From Microbacterium sp. SY138 (lineage in GTDB: Bacteria > Actinomycetota > Actinomycetes > Actinomycetales > Microbacteriaceae), in contig NZ_CP155793.1 in NCBI RefSeq assembly GCF_039729145.1, positions 3,410,001 to 3,474,000 on the forward strand: 64,000 nt of DNA, written 5' to 3'. Below, piece after piece: positions 16,157 through 24,824 of this stretch. The notes below the pieces were generated by a model. That model was not told the origin of the DNA. It saw nothing but the letters and a program-made list of their open reading frames with translations, and did not search any database. A program made the translations under genes and the position numbers. Within the stretch, counting starts at the first letter, position 1. The number at the start of each line of letters is the position of its first letter.

Positions 16157-16795
16157 ATGTCCGACCGTCTCGACCGCGCCCGCACGACCGGCATCCTCGC
16201 CGTCCTCCGCGCCCCCTCCCCTGAACTGGCCATCGAGGCCTCGGAGGCGATCATCCGCGGCGGTGTCACCGGCATCGAGGTGACCTTCTCCACCCCGGAC
16301 GCTCCGGCGGTCATCCGCGAACTCATCGCCCGCCACGGCGACGCCGCCTACGTCGGCGCGGGCACTGTGACCACCGCTGCACAGGCCGAGCACGCAGCGG
16401 ATGCCGGAGCCGAGTTCCTGGTCAGCCCCGGCACACTGCCGCACCTCACGCGCAGCATGCTCGACACGGGCCGCGTCGTGATGACCGGCGCGATGACGCC
16501 GACCGAGGTCATGGGCGCGCTCGAGCTCGGCGTCGACGTCGTGAAGATCTTCCCGGCGTCGCTCGGCGGCCCGTCCTACCTCGGCGCCCTGCGGGGACCG
16601 TTCCCCGACGCCCCGCTCATGCCCACCGGCGGCGTGAACCCCGACAACCTGGCCGCCTGGTTCACCGCCGGCGCGGTCGCGGTCGGTGCGGGCGGAGACC
16701 TGGCGAACGGAACCTCGATCGCGAACGGCGACTGGGCCGACATCGAGCAGCGCGCCGCGCGATTCGCCACGGCACTCACCGCCGCGCGGAGCTGA
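16157..16795 (+). CDS. eda: KDPG aldolase family protein
   Basis: A 212-residue class I aldolase. E41 in TGIEVTF and the Schiff-base K130 in VVKIFPAS are present, as are GAGTV and the C-terminal phosphate-binding GGVNPDN and AVGAGG. The enzyme splits 2-keto-3-deoxy-6-phosphogluconate (or the galactonate analogue) to pyruvate and glyceraldehyde 3-phosphate. GGAG lies 8 bases upstream of the ATG. No kinase or dehydratase is adjacent, so the sugar acid is not fixed. Confidence 0.9.
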   Translation: MSDRLDRARTTGILAVLRAPSPELAIEASEAIIRGGVTGIEVTFSTPDAPAVIRELIARHGDAAYVGAGTVTTAAQAEHAADAGAEFLVSPGTLPHLTRSMLDTGRVVMTGAMTPTEVMGALELGVDVVKIFPASLGGPSYLGALRGPFPDAPLMPTGGVNPDNLAAWFTAGAVAVGAGGDLANGTSIANGDWADIEQRAARFATALTAARS

Positions 16796-16866
16796 CCGCC
16801 ACACGGGACTGATCACCGCGCGAGGTTGATCACCCGATGTCCGGCATCTTTTGGTATACCGGATGC

Positions 16867-17562
16867 ATGCATGCGCGAAGGATGTTGGCCGTCGGCGCCG
16901 TCACAGTTGCCCTGCTGACCGTGACGGCCTGCACAGCAGCGCCGCATCCTTCCCCGTCGACCCAGGAGGCTGCCATGACCGAAGCCACTCGCGATCTGCT
17001 CGCCGCCGCTGAGGACGGAGACGCGATCGCCGTGCAGACGGCGATCGACGAGGGCGCGGACATCGAGGCGCGCGGATCCGGCGGGATGACAGCCCTGGTG
17101 GCGGCGACCAAGGCGAACCACGTCGACGCGGCCCGGGCCCTGATCGAGGCGGGGGCAGACGTGAACGCCAAAGACGACATCCAGGACTCCGCCTACCTGT
17201 ACGCGGGCGCGCGCGGACATGACGAGATCCTCCGTCTGACCCTCGACAACGGCGCCGACCTCGCGAGCACCAACCGCTTCGGCGGCACGGCCCTGATCCC
17301 GGCGTCCGAGCGCGGACTGCTCGCGACGATCGAGATCCTGCTCGAGGCCGGCGTCGACCCGAACCACATCAACGACCTGAACTGGACGGCGCTGCACGAG
17401 GCGATCGTGCTCGGCGACGGATCCTCGACCTACGTCGACGTGGTTCGTGCCCTCCTCGACGGCGGGGCCGACAGCGGCATCCCGGACGGCGACGGCGTGC
17501 TCCCGGTCGACCTCGCGAAGGCCAGGGGCTACGACGCGATCGTCGCCGAGCTCGAACGGTGA
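16867..17562 (+). CDS. Ankyrin-repeat lipoprotein
   Basis: A 231-residue secreted lipoprotein: signal peptide RRMLAVGAVTVALLTVTAC with the lipobox Cys near residue 22, then five or so ankyrin repeats (for example TALVAATKANHVDAARALIEAG, DEILRLTLDNGAD, ATIEILLEAGVDP, VDVVRALLDGGAD). ATG at 16867 follows a TATACC element by 6 bases, which suggests a leaderless mRNA; an upstream in-frame ATG at 16837 would spoil the signal peptide. Ankyrin domains bind proteins; in bacteria they often sit next to catalases or as immunity proteins. It overlaps the next gene by 4 bases. Confidence 0.85.
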   Translation: MHARRMLAVGAVTVALLTVTACTAAPHPSPSTQEAAMTEATRDLLAAAEDGDAIAVQTAIDEGADIEARGSGGMTALVAATKANHVDAARALIEAGADVNAKDDIQDSAYLYAGARGHDEILRLTLDNGADLASTNRFGGTALIPASERGLLATIEILLEAGVDPNHINDLNWTALHEAIVLGDGSSTYVDVVRALLDGGADSGIPDGDGVLPVDLAKARGYDAIVAELER

Positions 17563-18308
17563 TCGCCCTCGACCCGTGGGCCTGGGCGGCGCTCGCGGTG
17601 GCGGCGGCGGTCATCGGCCTCTCGAAGACCGCACTGCCGGGCGGGAGCATCCTGGCGATCGCGCTGTTCGCGGCCGTCCTGCCCGCCCGCACCTCGACCG
17701 CGGCGACCCTGCTGCTCCTGATGGTCGGCGACCTGTTCGCCCTGTTCGCCTACCGCCGGCACGCGCACTGGCCCACGCTGCTGCGGCTCGCCCCCGCGGT
17801 CATCGCGGGACTGCTGGTCGGATTCGCGTTCCTCGCGCTCGCCGGCGATGGTGTGGTGCGCCGTGCGATCGGAGTGATCCTGCTGCTCATGATCGCCGTG
17901 ACGCTGTGGCGCCGGTGGCGGCAGAGCAGAGCGGATACCGTGTCACCGCCCTCCAGCGGCATCCTGCTCGCAGGCGCCTACGGCACGCTCGGCGGCTTCA
18001 CGACCATGGTCGCGAACGCCGGCGGGCCCGTCATGTCGATGTACTTCCTGGCCACCCGCACCCCGGTGCAGGTGTTCCTCGGTACCTCCGCGTGGTTCTT
18101 CGCCATCATCAACGTGATCAAGGTGCCGTTCCTCGCGGGCCTCGGGCTGTTCGAGCCACCGGTACTGCTGATGGATGCCGTGCTCGCGCCGCTCGTGGTG
18201 GTCGGCGCGCTCCTCGGGTTGCGGGTCGCCCGTCGCATGAATCAGCGTGTGTTCGACCGCATCGTGATCGCACTCACGATCGTCGGTGCGGTCTACCTGC
18301 TGATCTGA
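17559..18308 (+). CDS. TauE/SafE-family membrane transporter
   Basis: A 249-residue protein with about eight transmembrane helices in two halves. The repeated glycine-rich motif appears as VIGLSKTALPGGSIL in the first half and AYGTLGGFTTMVANAGGPVMSMYFL in the second. The family moves sulfite, sulfonates or other small anions. GTG at 17559 overlaps the ankyrin lipoprotein stop (GTGA). A GGGGGCGCCCCC palindrome at 18338-18349 follows and may help termination; otherwise the 170-bp gap to the next gene shows nothing clear. Confidence 0.88.
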   Translation: MIALDPWAWAALAVAAAVIGLSKTALPGGSILAIALFAAVLPARTSTAATLLLLMVGDLFALFAYRRHAHWPTLLRLAPAVIAGLLVGFAFLALAGDGVVRRAIGVILLLMIAVTLWRRWRQSRADTVSPPSSGILLAGAYGTLGGFTTMVANAGGPVMSMYFLATRTPVQVFLGTSAWFFAIINVIKVPFLAGLGLFEPPVLLMDAVLAPLVVVGALLGLRVARRMNQRVFDRIVIALTIVGAVYLLI

Positions 18309-18479
18309 CCCCATCTATCTGCTCCCGCTATGACTCCGGGGGCGCCCCCTCCGGCCCTGCGAGAACGGAGACGAACGGGGTTCCGCGCGGCGCGGCTCGC
18401 CCCAACACGCGGCGCTACGGACGGACGGTCTCTGTTTCGGCCGCCCGTTCCGGCCTCTGTCTCCGGCGCCGCGGGAACC

Positions 18480-19310
18480 TCAGTCGAGGAAGATGTCGGG
18501 GAAGAGCGCGCTGTCGGGAGTGCCGGGGATCGCGGCATAGCCGGAGAAGTCGGTCACACCGTCGGCCTCGAGCACGTCCTCGACGATGAGCGTCTGACCG
18601 GTGTACGACGCCGCGGGCTTGAGCAGCACGGCATACGCGGCGTCCGCATAGATGTCGGGCGTGCGACTCGCAGCCATGACCTTGTCGCCACCGAGGAGGT
18701 TCTGCACGGCCGCCGTCGCGATCGTGGTGCGCGGCCACAGGGTGTTGGCGGCGATCCCGTCGCGTGCGAACTCGGCGGCGAGGCCGAGGGTCGCCATGGT
18801 CATGCCGAACTTCGCGAGCGTGTATCCGGTGTGCGCGCCCAACCACTTCGGGGTCGGGTTGAGGGGCGGCGACAGCGAGAGGATGTGCGGGTTCTCGGCA
18901 TCCTTCAGGATCGGCACGGCGGCGCGCGAGAGCATGAACGTGCCGCGTACGTTGACGTCCTGCATCAGGTCGTACTTCTTGGCGTTCAGGTCGAGCGAGC
19001 GCGAGAGGTCGATGACGCTGGCGTTGTTGATCACGATGTCGATGCCGCCGAACTCGCCCTGCGTCTTCATGACCGCTTCGGTGATGTCGTCGTCGTCGCG
19101 CACGTCGCCGACAATCGGCAGAGCCTGGCCGCCGGCCGCGCGGATCTGCTCGGCCGCGGTGTGGATCGTGCCTTCGAGCTTCGGATGCGGGGTGTCGGTC
19201 TTCGCGAGCATCGCGATGTTCGCACCGTCGGCAGCCGCCCTCAGCGCGATCGCGAGGCCGATGCCGCGGCTGCCGCCCGACATCAAGATGGTCTTGCCTG
19301 CAAGGGACAT
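18480..19310 (-). CDS. Short-chain dehydrogenase (HSDL2-like)
   Basis: A 276-residue NAD(P)-dependent oxidoreductase. The Rossmann motif GGSRGIGLA is at about 11-19, NNAS at about 95, and YTLAK carries the catalytic Tyr and Lys. The Ser of the usual SPP..NP motif is in LSLSPPLNP, which marks the HSDL2/DHRS branch. ATG at 19310 has AGGAG 5 bases upstream; the frame extends further but the extension lacks such a site. It follows another dehydrogenase by 46 bases in the same direction, so the two likely form an operon for fatty or hydroxyacyl compound turnover. Confidence 0.88.
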   Translation of the reverse strand: MSLAGKTILMSGGSRGIGLAIALRAAADGANIAMLAKTDTPHPKLEGTIHTAAEQIRAAGGQALPIVGDVRDDDDITEAVMKTQGEFGGIDIVINNASVIDLSRSLDLNAKKYDLMQDVNVRGTFMLSRAAVPILKDAENPHILSLSPPLNPTPKWLGAHTGYTLAKFGMTMATLGLAAEFARDGIAANTLWPRTTIATAAVQNLLGGDKVMAASRTPDIYADAAYAVLLKPAASYTGQTLIVEDVLEADGVTDFSGYAAIPGTPDSALFPDIFLD

Positions 19311-19356
19311 GGGTTCTCCTGGGTTCTCGATCGCGGGTTCTGAGGGGTGCCGCGGG

Positions 19357-20115
19357 TCAGCGCGGCGCCATGCGGATGGCACCGTCGAGGCGGATGGTCT
19401 CGCCGTTGAGGTAGCCGTTCTCGACGATCTGCTGCACGAGAGCGGCGTACTCGTCGGGGCGTCCGAGGCGCGAAGGGAAAGGCACCTGCTGGCCGAGCGA
19501 GTCCTGGGCCGCCTGCGGAAGACCCATCAGCATCGGGGTCTCCATGATGCCCGGAGCGATCGTGCACACCCTGATGCCGTAGCGGGCGAGCTCGCGCGCC
19601 ACCGGGAGGGTCATGGCGTGCACACCGCCCTTGGATGCGGAGTAGGCGGGTTGGCCGATCTGACCGTCGAACGCGGCGACGCTCGCGGTGTTCACGATGA
19701 CGCCGCGCTCCTCGTCGTGCAGCTCGTTCTTCGCGATCACGGCGGATGCCTGCGAGATGACGTTGAACGTGCCGACGAGGTTGATGCGGATCACGCGCTC
19801 GAAGTCGGCGAGCACAGCCGGGTTGCCTTCGCGGTCGAGCACCTTGGCGGGCGGCGCGATGCCGGCGCAGTTCACGACCACCCGCAGCGGAGCGGCGGAC
19901 TGCGCGGCTGCGACGGCCGCCTGCACCTCATCCGCGTTCGTGACGTCGGCCGCGACGAACAGCCCACCGAGTTCGTCCGCGATCTCGGCACCCTTCGACG
20001 AGGCGAGGTCGATGATCGTGACGTGCGCTCCCGCGGCGACGAGCCGGCGCGCCGTGGCGAGTCCGAGACCCGAGGCTCCGCCGGTGACGAGTGCACCCTG
20101 TCCGCTGATCTGCAT
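19357..20115 (-). CDS. Short-chain dehydrogenase, 3-hydroxyacyl-CoA dehydrogenase type II-like
   Basis: A 252-residue SDR with GGASGLGLA nucleotide binding (about 12-20), NCAGIAPP, catalytic Ser in [11 protein letters not shown] and YSASKGG. The FDGQ and [16 protein letters not shown] segments match HSD17B10/type II 3-hydroxyacyl-CoA dehydrogenases, which oxidise branched-chain or fatty acyl-CoA intermediates with NAD. GAAGGAG precedes the ATG by 8 bases. First gene of the pair with the downstream HSDL2-like gene. Confidence 0.9.
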   Translation of the reverse strand: MQISGQGALVTGGASGLGLATARRLVAAGAHVTIIDLASSKGAEIADELGGLFVAADVTNADEVQAAVAAAQSAAPLRVVVNCAGIAPPAKVLDREGNPAVLADFERVIRINLVGTFNVISQASAVIAKNELHDEERGVIVNTASVAAFDGQIGQPAYSASKGGVHAMTLPVARELARYGIRVCTIAPGIMETPMLMGLPQAAQDSLGQQVPFPSRLGRPDEYAALVQQIVENGYLNGETIRLDGAIRMAPR

Positions 20116-20284
20116 CTGATGTTCTCCTTCGAACGTCGTCGTGCGACATGCATTGATGGAACGCAGTCCCAGCCTACGTGGTTCTTGGTTTCACCACGAG
20201 CCGAGGTACGGCGTCGAGAGCGAGCCTACGACACCGCCTCGCGCGCGAAGGAACCCGATAACCGATGCGGGTAGGATCCCGAGA

Positions 20285-20731
20285 ATGCGCCGCTCGCCCG
20301 GGATCCTCCGTTCCGCGGGCATCGTCGCCCCGCCGGTGATAATGCGGCTCATTACCACGGCGAGCCTGGCGCTCCTGCTGCTCTTCGCCTTCGCCGTGAC
20401 CACCCACGGGGCGCAGGACGAGAACGGCGCTGCCCCCTCCCTCACCGCCGCAGTCGTCGACGCATTCGACCATGCGGCCGCAGCCGCCCAGGAGCAGGTC
20501 ACCGCCGCACCCGACAGCGGGACGAGCGCTCTCGTCGGAGCTGCGCTCTGCGCTCTGGGCGTGCTGTGCGGGCTCGCCGTGATGCTCCTGCGAACACGCG
20601 CAGCGCACCGCCGGGCACTGGTCACGCGACTCCGAGCCGGATCCGAGGCTCTGCGTCGATCGTCTGCATCTCCCCCGCGCCCACGCGCGACAACGCTCTC
20701 CCTCCTCCAGCTCGGCCTCTCCCGAACCTGA
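20285..20731 (+). CDS. Small membrane protein (DUF6153-like)
   Basis: A 148-residue protein. A signal-like helix near 22-42 (LITTASLALLLLFAFAVTTHG) is followed by an Ala-rich extracytoplasmic region with DHAAAAAQEQ, a second helix near 82-105 (LVGAALCALGVLCGLAVMLL) and a basic, Ser/Pro-rich cytoplasmic tail. The arrangement resembles DUF6153 proteins of actinobacteria; I am not certain of the assignment. It is upstream of, and collinear with, a second membrane protein, lspA and ctaG, and may belong to the same unit. Confidence 0.65.
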   Translation: MRRSPGILRSAGIVAPPVIMRLITTASLALLLLFAFAVTTHGAQDENGAAPSLTAAVVDAFDHAAAAAQEQVTAAPDSGTSALVGAALCALGVLCGLAVMLLRTRAAHRRALVTRLRAGSEALRRSSASPPRPRATTLSLLQLGLSRT

Positions 20732-20806
20732 TCCGCCGGCCGCACCCGCGCGACCGCATCCGCCGCTCGCAACCCGGCCTCCCCGCGGCATCCCCTCGAT
20801 ATCCCT

Positions 20807-20884
20807 GTCGACCTCCTGTGTCGACGTCTCGCGTCGACATCTCGCGTCGACTCCGCGCGTCGACTCCAGGTGTCCACTCCGCGC
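20807..20884. repeat. Six tandem 13-bp repeats with GTCGAC cores
   Basis: Units begin at 20807, 20820, 20833, 20846, 20859 and 20872. The first six bases are GTCGAC in five units and GTCCAC in the last; the other seven bases vary (for example CTCCTGT, GTCTCGC, TCCGCGC). The array lies in the 246-bp gap between two small membrane-protein genes, about 95 bases before the second. GTCGAC is itself a palindrome, so the array presents a dyad every 13 bp. Confidence 0.85.
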
Positions 20885-20977
20885 GACCCCGACTCCTGAA
20901 GCCGTGCGTTGTGTGCGCGGCACCATCCGAGGCTCCGCCCTCTCGAACAATCTGCTCTCACCCCTCGAAGGAGACCC

Positions 20978-21439
20978 ATGAAAAGCCCCGTGGACGACGC
21001 CGATCGGCGCGCTCCCCAACGCCCGAGTCCGCAGACGAACCCGATCGGCTGGACGATACGGCGCACGGTGGGCACGACCGTCATGGGGGCGGTGCTCAGC
21101 GTCCTGATCCTGCTCGTCGGCGGGGAGTCGGCAGCCGCGCACGTGCCCCACAGCATCGTCGGCGCCTCAGAGGCGGATACGCTCGCGACGACTCAGACCC
21201 CCGCACCCACACCCACACCCACACCGACACCGACACCGACACCGACCAGCAGCACGACGCACGAGCAGCAGAACGGCGAGCGGAGGGTGCAGCGCGACGA
21301 CCTCGGATTCCTGGGGACCGTCTTCCTCGTCGGGATCGGCTTCCTCCTCGCCCTCGGAGCGACCGGGGTGGTCTTGGCGGGGCGCGCGCGGCGGAGACGC
21401 GATCGGGCAGCGGAGACGGGACCGTCCGATGAAGCGTGA
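20978..21439 (+). CDS. Small membrane protein with Thr-Pro repeat linker
   Basis: A 153-residue protein. AAGGAG stands 4 bases before the ATG. A first helix (about 31-52, TVGTTVMGAVLSVLILLVGG) looks like a signal anchor; the extracytoplasmic part contains about eight Thr-Pro pairs; a second helix (FLGTVFLVGIGFLLALGATGVVLAG) and a basic tail follow. Such TP linkers span the cell wall. Function not recognised. The 3' end overlaps lspA by 11 bases, tying it to the lspA-ctaG unit. Confidence 0.7.
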   Translation: MKSPVDDADRRAPQRPSPQTNPIGWTIRRTVGTTVMGAVLSVLILLVGGESAAAHVPHSIVGASEADTLATTQTPAPTPTPTPTPTPTPTSSTTHEQQNGERRVQRDDLGFLGTVFLVGIGFLLALGATGVVLAGRARRRRDRAAETGPSDEA

Positions 21440-21965
21440 GAGCGTCCCGAAGTACGCCGTCGCCTTCGTGATCGCCGGCCTCGTCGTCCTGATCGACCAG
21501 AGCACCAAAGCGGCCGCGATCGCCGGGCTCAGCCAGTCGGAACGGATACCCGTTCTGGGTGATGCGCTCGGCCTGCAGCTCGCCTACAACCCCGGGGCGG
21601 TGCTGTCGCTGGGCTCCGGGGCGACATGGGTGCTGACCGTGGTCGGCGTGGGCGCCGTCGCCGCCCTGTTCGTCGCCGCGGTCCGCGCACGCACGACGTG
21701 GCGGGCCTGGGGGTTGGGGTTCATCCTCGGGGGTGCCATCGGGAACGTGCTGGACCGTCTGCTCGCTCCCCCCGGGTTCGGCATCGGCCACGTCACCGAC
21801 TTCCTCGCGTACGGGAACTGGTTCATCGGGAACCTCGCCGACGTCGCGCTCGCGATCGGAGGCGTCGTCCTCGTCATCGGGGCCGGGGTCCGTCACCGTG
21901 CGCAGACGCGGAACGCGGCACTCGGCGACCGGCCGGACGACGAACGAGAGGGCACGAACGGATGA
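21429..21965 (+). CDS. lspA: Signal peptidase II
   Basis: A 178-residue integral membrane aspartyl protease that removes signal peptides from prolipoproteins. Conserved boxes are present: LIDQSTK, YNPGAVLSL, GGAIGNVLDR with one catalytic Asp, and FIGNLADVAL with the other. Four helices are predicted. It sits between a TP-rich membrane protein and ctaG with overlaps at both ends, an unusual place for the housekeeping lspA, so it may be an accessory copy serving a neighbouring lipoprotein; the sequence cannot decide this. Confidence 0.92.
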   Translation: MKRESVPKYAVAFVIAGLVVLIDQSTKAAAIAGLSQSERIPVLGDALGLQLAYNPGAVLSLGSGATWVLTVVGVGAVAALFVAAVRARTTWRAWGLGFILGGAIGNVLDRLLAPPGFGIGHVTDFLAYGNWFIGNLADVALAIGGVVLVIGAGVRHRAQTRNAALGDRPDDEREGTNG

Positions 21966-22900
21966 ACGGCTGGATGCCGGACGCGCCGCCGACCTTCGCC
22001 GACCTCGTGCTGCCCGCACCGGGCCCGTTCCCCCTCCTGCCCCTGGTCGCCGCCGTGCTGGCCATGGCGTACCTCGTCGGCGCGATCCGCCTCTGGCGGC
22101 AGCACCGCCGGTGGCCCGTCTGGCGCACGGTCGTGTTCCTCCTGGGCTGCCTCGCGCTCGCGGCCGTCACCGGTCTCGGGGTCGAGGCATACGGCTACGC
22201 GCTGATGTCGGTGTTCATGTTCCAGCAGCTCACGCTGATGATCGCGATCCCGCCCCTGCTGGTGCTCGGATCACCGGGCACCCTGCTCCTGCGTGCCACG
22301 CCCCACCACGGGCTGGGTGCCGCCGCGCTGCGTGCCGCGCACGGCGGACTCCGCAGCCGCGTCGCCCGATGGATCCTGAGCCCGTGGATCGCCCTGCCGG
22401 TGTACCTGATCGCGTTCTACGGTCTGTATCTGGCCGGTCTCGCCGATCGCGTCCTCGCTGCTTCCGGCGGTCACATCGCCCTGGAGGTCGGGTTCCTCAT
22501 CGTGGGCATCCTGTTCGCGATCCCGGTGCTGAGCTCCGATCCCCTCCCCGTGCGTCTCGGGCACGGCGGGCGGGCACTCGACGTCTTCGCCGAGGCCGCC
22601 CTGCACGCGTTCTTCGGGGTCTTCCTGATGATGGCGACGACGATGCTCGTCGACCACTTCGTCGCCCCGACCCTCGCCCTCGGGATGGATCCGCTCGAGG
22701 ACCAGCGTCTGGCGGGCGGTCTGGCCTGGTCCTACGGCGAGGCGCCGACGCTGCTGATGCTCGTGTACGTGATGCATCGGTGGTTCCGTGATGACACGGC
22801 CCGCGCCGCCGCCGATGACCGCTACGCCGATGCGCACGGCACGACCGAGCTCGACGCCTACAACGCCTACCTCGAAGGCCTGCGCGACGAGAGCCGATGA
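21962..22900 (+). CDS. ctaG: CtaG-type cytochrome c oxidase assembly factor
   Basis: A 312-residue membrane protein with about seven helices. The family signature is visible in MFQQLTLMIAIPPLLVLGSPG, HGGHIALEVGF-like spacing (GGHIALEVGFLIVGILFAIPV) and LHAFFGVFLMM with conserved His. CtaG_caa3 proteins help insert CuB into caa3 oxidase and in some species carry copper functions. The ATG overlaps the lspA stop (ATGA). No oxidase genes are in the window. Confidence 0.88.
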   Translation: MNGWMPDAPPTFADLVLPAPGPFPLLPLVAAVLAMAYLVGAIRLWRQHRRWPVWRTVVFLLGCLALAAVTGLGVEAYGYALMSVFMFQQLTLMIAIPPLLVLGSPGTLLLRATPHHGLGAAALRAAHGGLRSRVARWILSPWIALPVYLIAFYGLYLAGLADRVLAASGGHIALEVGFLIVGILFAIPVLSSDPLPVRLGHGGRALDVFAEAALHAFFGVFLMMATTMLVDHFVAPTLALGMDPLEDQRLAGGLAWSYGEAPTLLMLVYVMHRWFRDDTARAAADDRYADAHGTTELDAYNAYLEGLRDESR

Positions 22901-22965
22901 ACCGCACCGGTCGCCGTCACCCGCCACCGCCGCCGTCACCCGTCGCCGTCGGGCAGGATGGACGG

Positions 22966-23691
22966 ATGAGCATCCCCTCCGCCTCCCTCGACGTGCCGAC
23001 GCGGGTGCGCGAGCTCGCCCGCGGTGCGGCGCTCGTGCCGGTCTGGCTCAACGGGATCGGCGGGCTGACCTTCCGCACCGACGACGGCCGCTACATCAAA
23101 TGGGGGCCGCTCGACGACGAGGCGAACATGCGCGACGAAGCCGAGCGCATGAGGTGGGCGCGCACCTGGATCGCGGTGCCCGAGGTGCTCGAACAGGGGC
23201 AGGACCAGACACACGAGTGGCTCGTCACCGTCGCACTCGACGCGAGCAGTGCCGTCGACCCGCGCTGGGCCGACCAGCCCAAGACCGCGGTACGGTCGGT
23301 CGGCGCGGGCCTGCGGGCGCTGCACGACGCCCTGCCCGTGGCCGAATGCCCCTGGGAGTGGAGCACGCAGTGGCGGATCGCCAACGCCGCCGACCGCGGC
23401 ACGATCGTGCCCGACGAGCTGCACGAGGCACCACCGATCGACCGCTTGGTGGTGTGCCACGGCGATGCCTGCATGCCGAACACGCTTCTCGACGCCGCCG
23501 GCCGTCCCGCCGCGTTCGTCGATCTCGCAGCTCTCGGAGTCGCCGACCGCTGGGCCGACATCGCCGTGGCGTCGATGAGCACGATGTGGAACTTCGGTTC
23601 CGGCTGGGAGGACACGCTCATCGAGGCCTACGGGGTCGAGCCCGACTACGAGCGCCTCGACTACTACCGGCGGCTCTGGAACGAGACATGA
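22966..23691 (+). CDS. APH(3')-like aminoglycoside phosphotransferase family protein
   Basis: A 241-residue kinase-like protein. The catalytic loop HGDACMPN starts at H165 (D167 catalytic), a form typical of APH(3') enzymes, and the metal-binding Asp is in FVDLAALGVADRWADIA. The N-lobe has RYIKWGP with the ATP-binding Lys. Family members phosphorylate kanamycin/neomycin-type drugs, but many actinobacterial homologues are uncharacterised and may act on other substrates. ATG at 22966 is preceded by AGGA; an upstream in-frame ATG (22897) would add a low-complexity tail. It overlaps the next gene by 4 bases. Confidence 0.85.
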   Translation: MSIPSASLDVPTRVRELARGAALVPVWLNGIGGLTFRTDDGRYIKWGPLDDEANMRDEAERMRWARTWIAVPEVLEQGQDQTHEWLVTVALDASSAVDPRWADQPKTAVRSVGAGLRALHDALPVAECPWEWSTQWRIANAADRGTIVPDELHEAPPIDRLVVCHGDACMPNTLLDAAGRPAAFVDLAALGVADRWADIAVASMSTMWNFGSGWEDTLIEAYGVEPDYERLDYYRRLWNET

Positions 23692-24038
23692 GCGTGGCGC
23701 CCCCGCCCGCCGGTCGACCGCCGGTGTTCGGCCCGGTCGTCGACGACATGACCCGGTGCGTGCACTACCGGGGCCCGACAGACATCATTGCGATCCGCTT
23801 CGCCTGCTGCGGCGATCACTACCCGTGCCATCGCTGTCACGAGGAGTCCGCGGGGCATCCGGCGCAGCAGTGGGCGCCCGAGCAGCACGACACCGCGGCG
23901 ATCCTCTGCGGCGCATGCGGACACGAGCTCACGATCACCGAGTACTTCGCGGTGACGGGCTGCCCTCGCTGCACCGCCCCGTTCAACGAGCGCTGTGCTC
24001 TGCACCGGGAGCACTACTTCCAGCCGAGTTGGAGCTAG
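23688..24038 (+). CDS. CHY zinc finger protein
   Basis: A 116-residue zinc-binding protein of the CHY family. Cys/His ligands are spaced as CVHY, ACCGDHYPCHRCHEE, ILCGACGHELT, TGCPRCTAPFNERCALHREHYF. Eukaryotic Hot13 of this family aids disulfide relay; bacterial members are small and uncharacterised. The ATG overlaps the stop of the phosphotransferase gene (ATGA), so the two are translationally coupled. It is convergent with ykoC, 6 bases away. Confidence 0.88.
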   Translation: MSVAPPPAGRPPVFGPVVDDMTRCVHYRGPTDIIAIRFACCGDHYPCHRCHEESAGHPAQQWAPEQHDTAAILCGACGHELTITEYFAVTGCPRCTAPFNERCALHREHYFQPSWS

Positions 24039-24044
24039 CCGACC

Positions 24045-24824
24045 CTAGCTCCACACGAATCGGAAGGTCCCGACGAGGACGGCGGCGGCAAGGGCGAGGG
24101 CCATGATCGCGATGCCGCCGATCAGCGCCACCGCATCGCGCGGGTGCAACCGGGACGGTCGCGACCAGGTGCGGGGGATGCCGGAGCCGAACCCGCGCGC
24201 CTCCATCGCGAGTGCCAGCGTGGACCCGCGCCGCACCGCGAACACGAGCAGCACGAAGGCCATCGAGAAGAATCGTCGCAGCACACCCCGATCCCCCACG
24301 CCCCGTGCACGACGGGCCAGGCTCATGGTGCGCCAGTCGTCGAGGAACAGGCCCAGCATCCGGGTGCCGGCGAGGATGCCGAGCACGAAGCGACTCGGGA
24401 GCTTCGCGACCTGGGCCAGCGCATCGGCGAGCTCTGTGGGGTCGGTGCCGCCGAAGAGCAGGATCGTCGGCAGTCCGAGCGCGATCACGCGCAGGCTCAC
24501 CGCGATCGCGAGCGTGATGGAATCCTCGCTGATCGTTGCGAATCCGAAGGTCCAGTAGATCCGCCCTGCGGGTTCGGCGTAGAGCAGCATGCTCACGCCG
24601 GCGATCGGTGCGAAGATCGCGATCGGCAGCAGGCGCTTCAGCACCGTCGACAGCCGCAGTCCGGTCAACGGCAGGCAGAGCAGCTGCAGGACGATCGCGG
24701 CCAGCGCACTCGTGACGTCGATGGACGCGAACAGCGGCACCGACAGCAGCACGGCGAGCACCAGCTTCGTCACCGGGTTCACACCGTCGAGCCATACCGT
24801 CCGTGCGGTCTCGACCGCCGTCAC
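24045..24824 (-). CDS. ykoC: ECF transporter T component (YkoC-like)
   Basis: A 259-residue membrane coupling subunit with about five helices. The two coupling motifs are LADALAQVAKLPSRFVLG-type and SLARRARGVG, then AMEARGFG, matching the Ala-Arg-Gly motifs that bind the ATPases. GTG at 24824 has GGGGAGG 7 bases upstream and overlaps the ATPase stop (GTGA). It works with YkoD and YkoE to import a thiamine precursor (hydroxymethylpyrimidine), as indicated by the TPP riboswitch upstream. Confidence 0.88.
   Translation of the reverse strand: MTAVETARTVWLDGVNPVTKLVLAVLLSVPLFASIDVTSALAAIVLQLLCLPLTGLRLSTVLKRLLPIAIFAPIAGVSMLLYAEPAGRIYWTFGFATISEDSITLAIAVSLRVIALGLPTILLFGGTDPTELADALAQVAKLPSRFVLGILAGTRMLGLFLDDWRTMSLARRARGVGDRGVLRRFFSMAFVLLVFAVRRGSTLALAMEARGFGSGIPRTWSRPSRLHPRDAVALIGGIAIMALALAAAVLVGTFRFVWS

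Noticed and set aside
18309..18479. Intergenic stretch checked for a small gene or RNA
   Set aside because: Only a GGGGGCGCCCCC palindrome is seen; no reading frame with a ribosome binding site and no recognised RNA motif.
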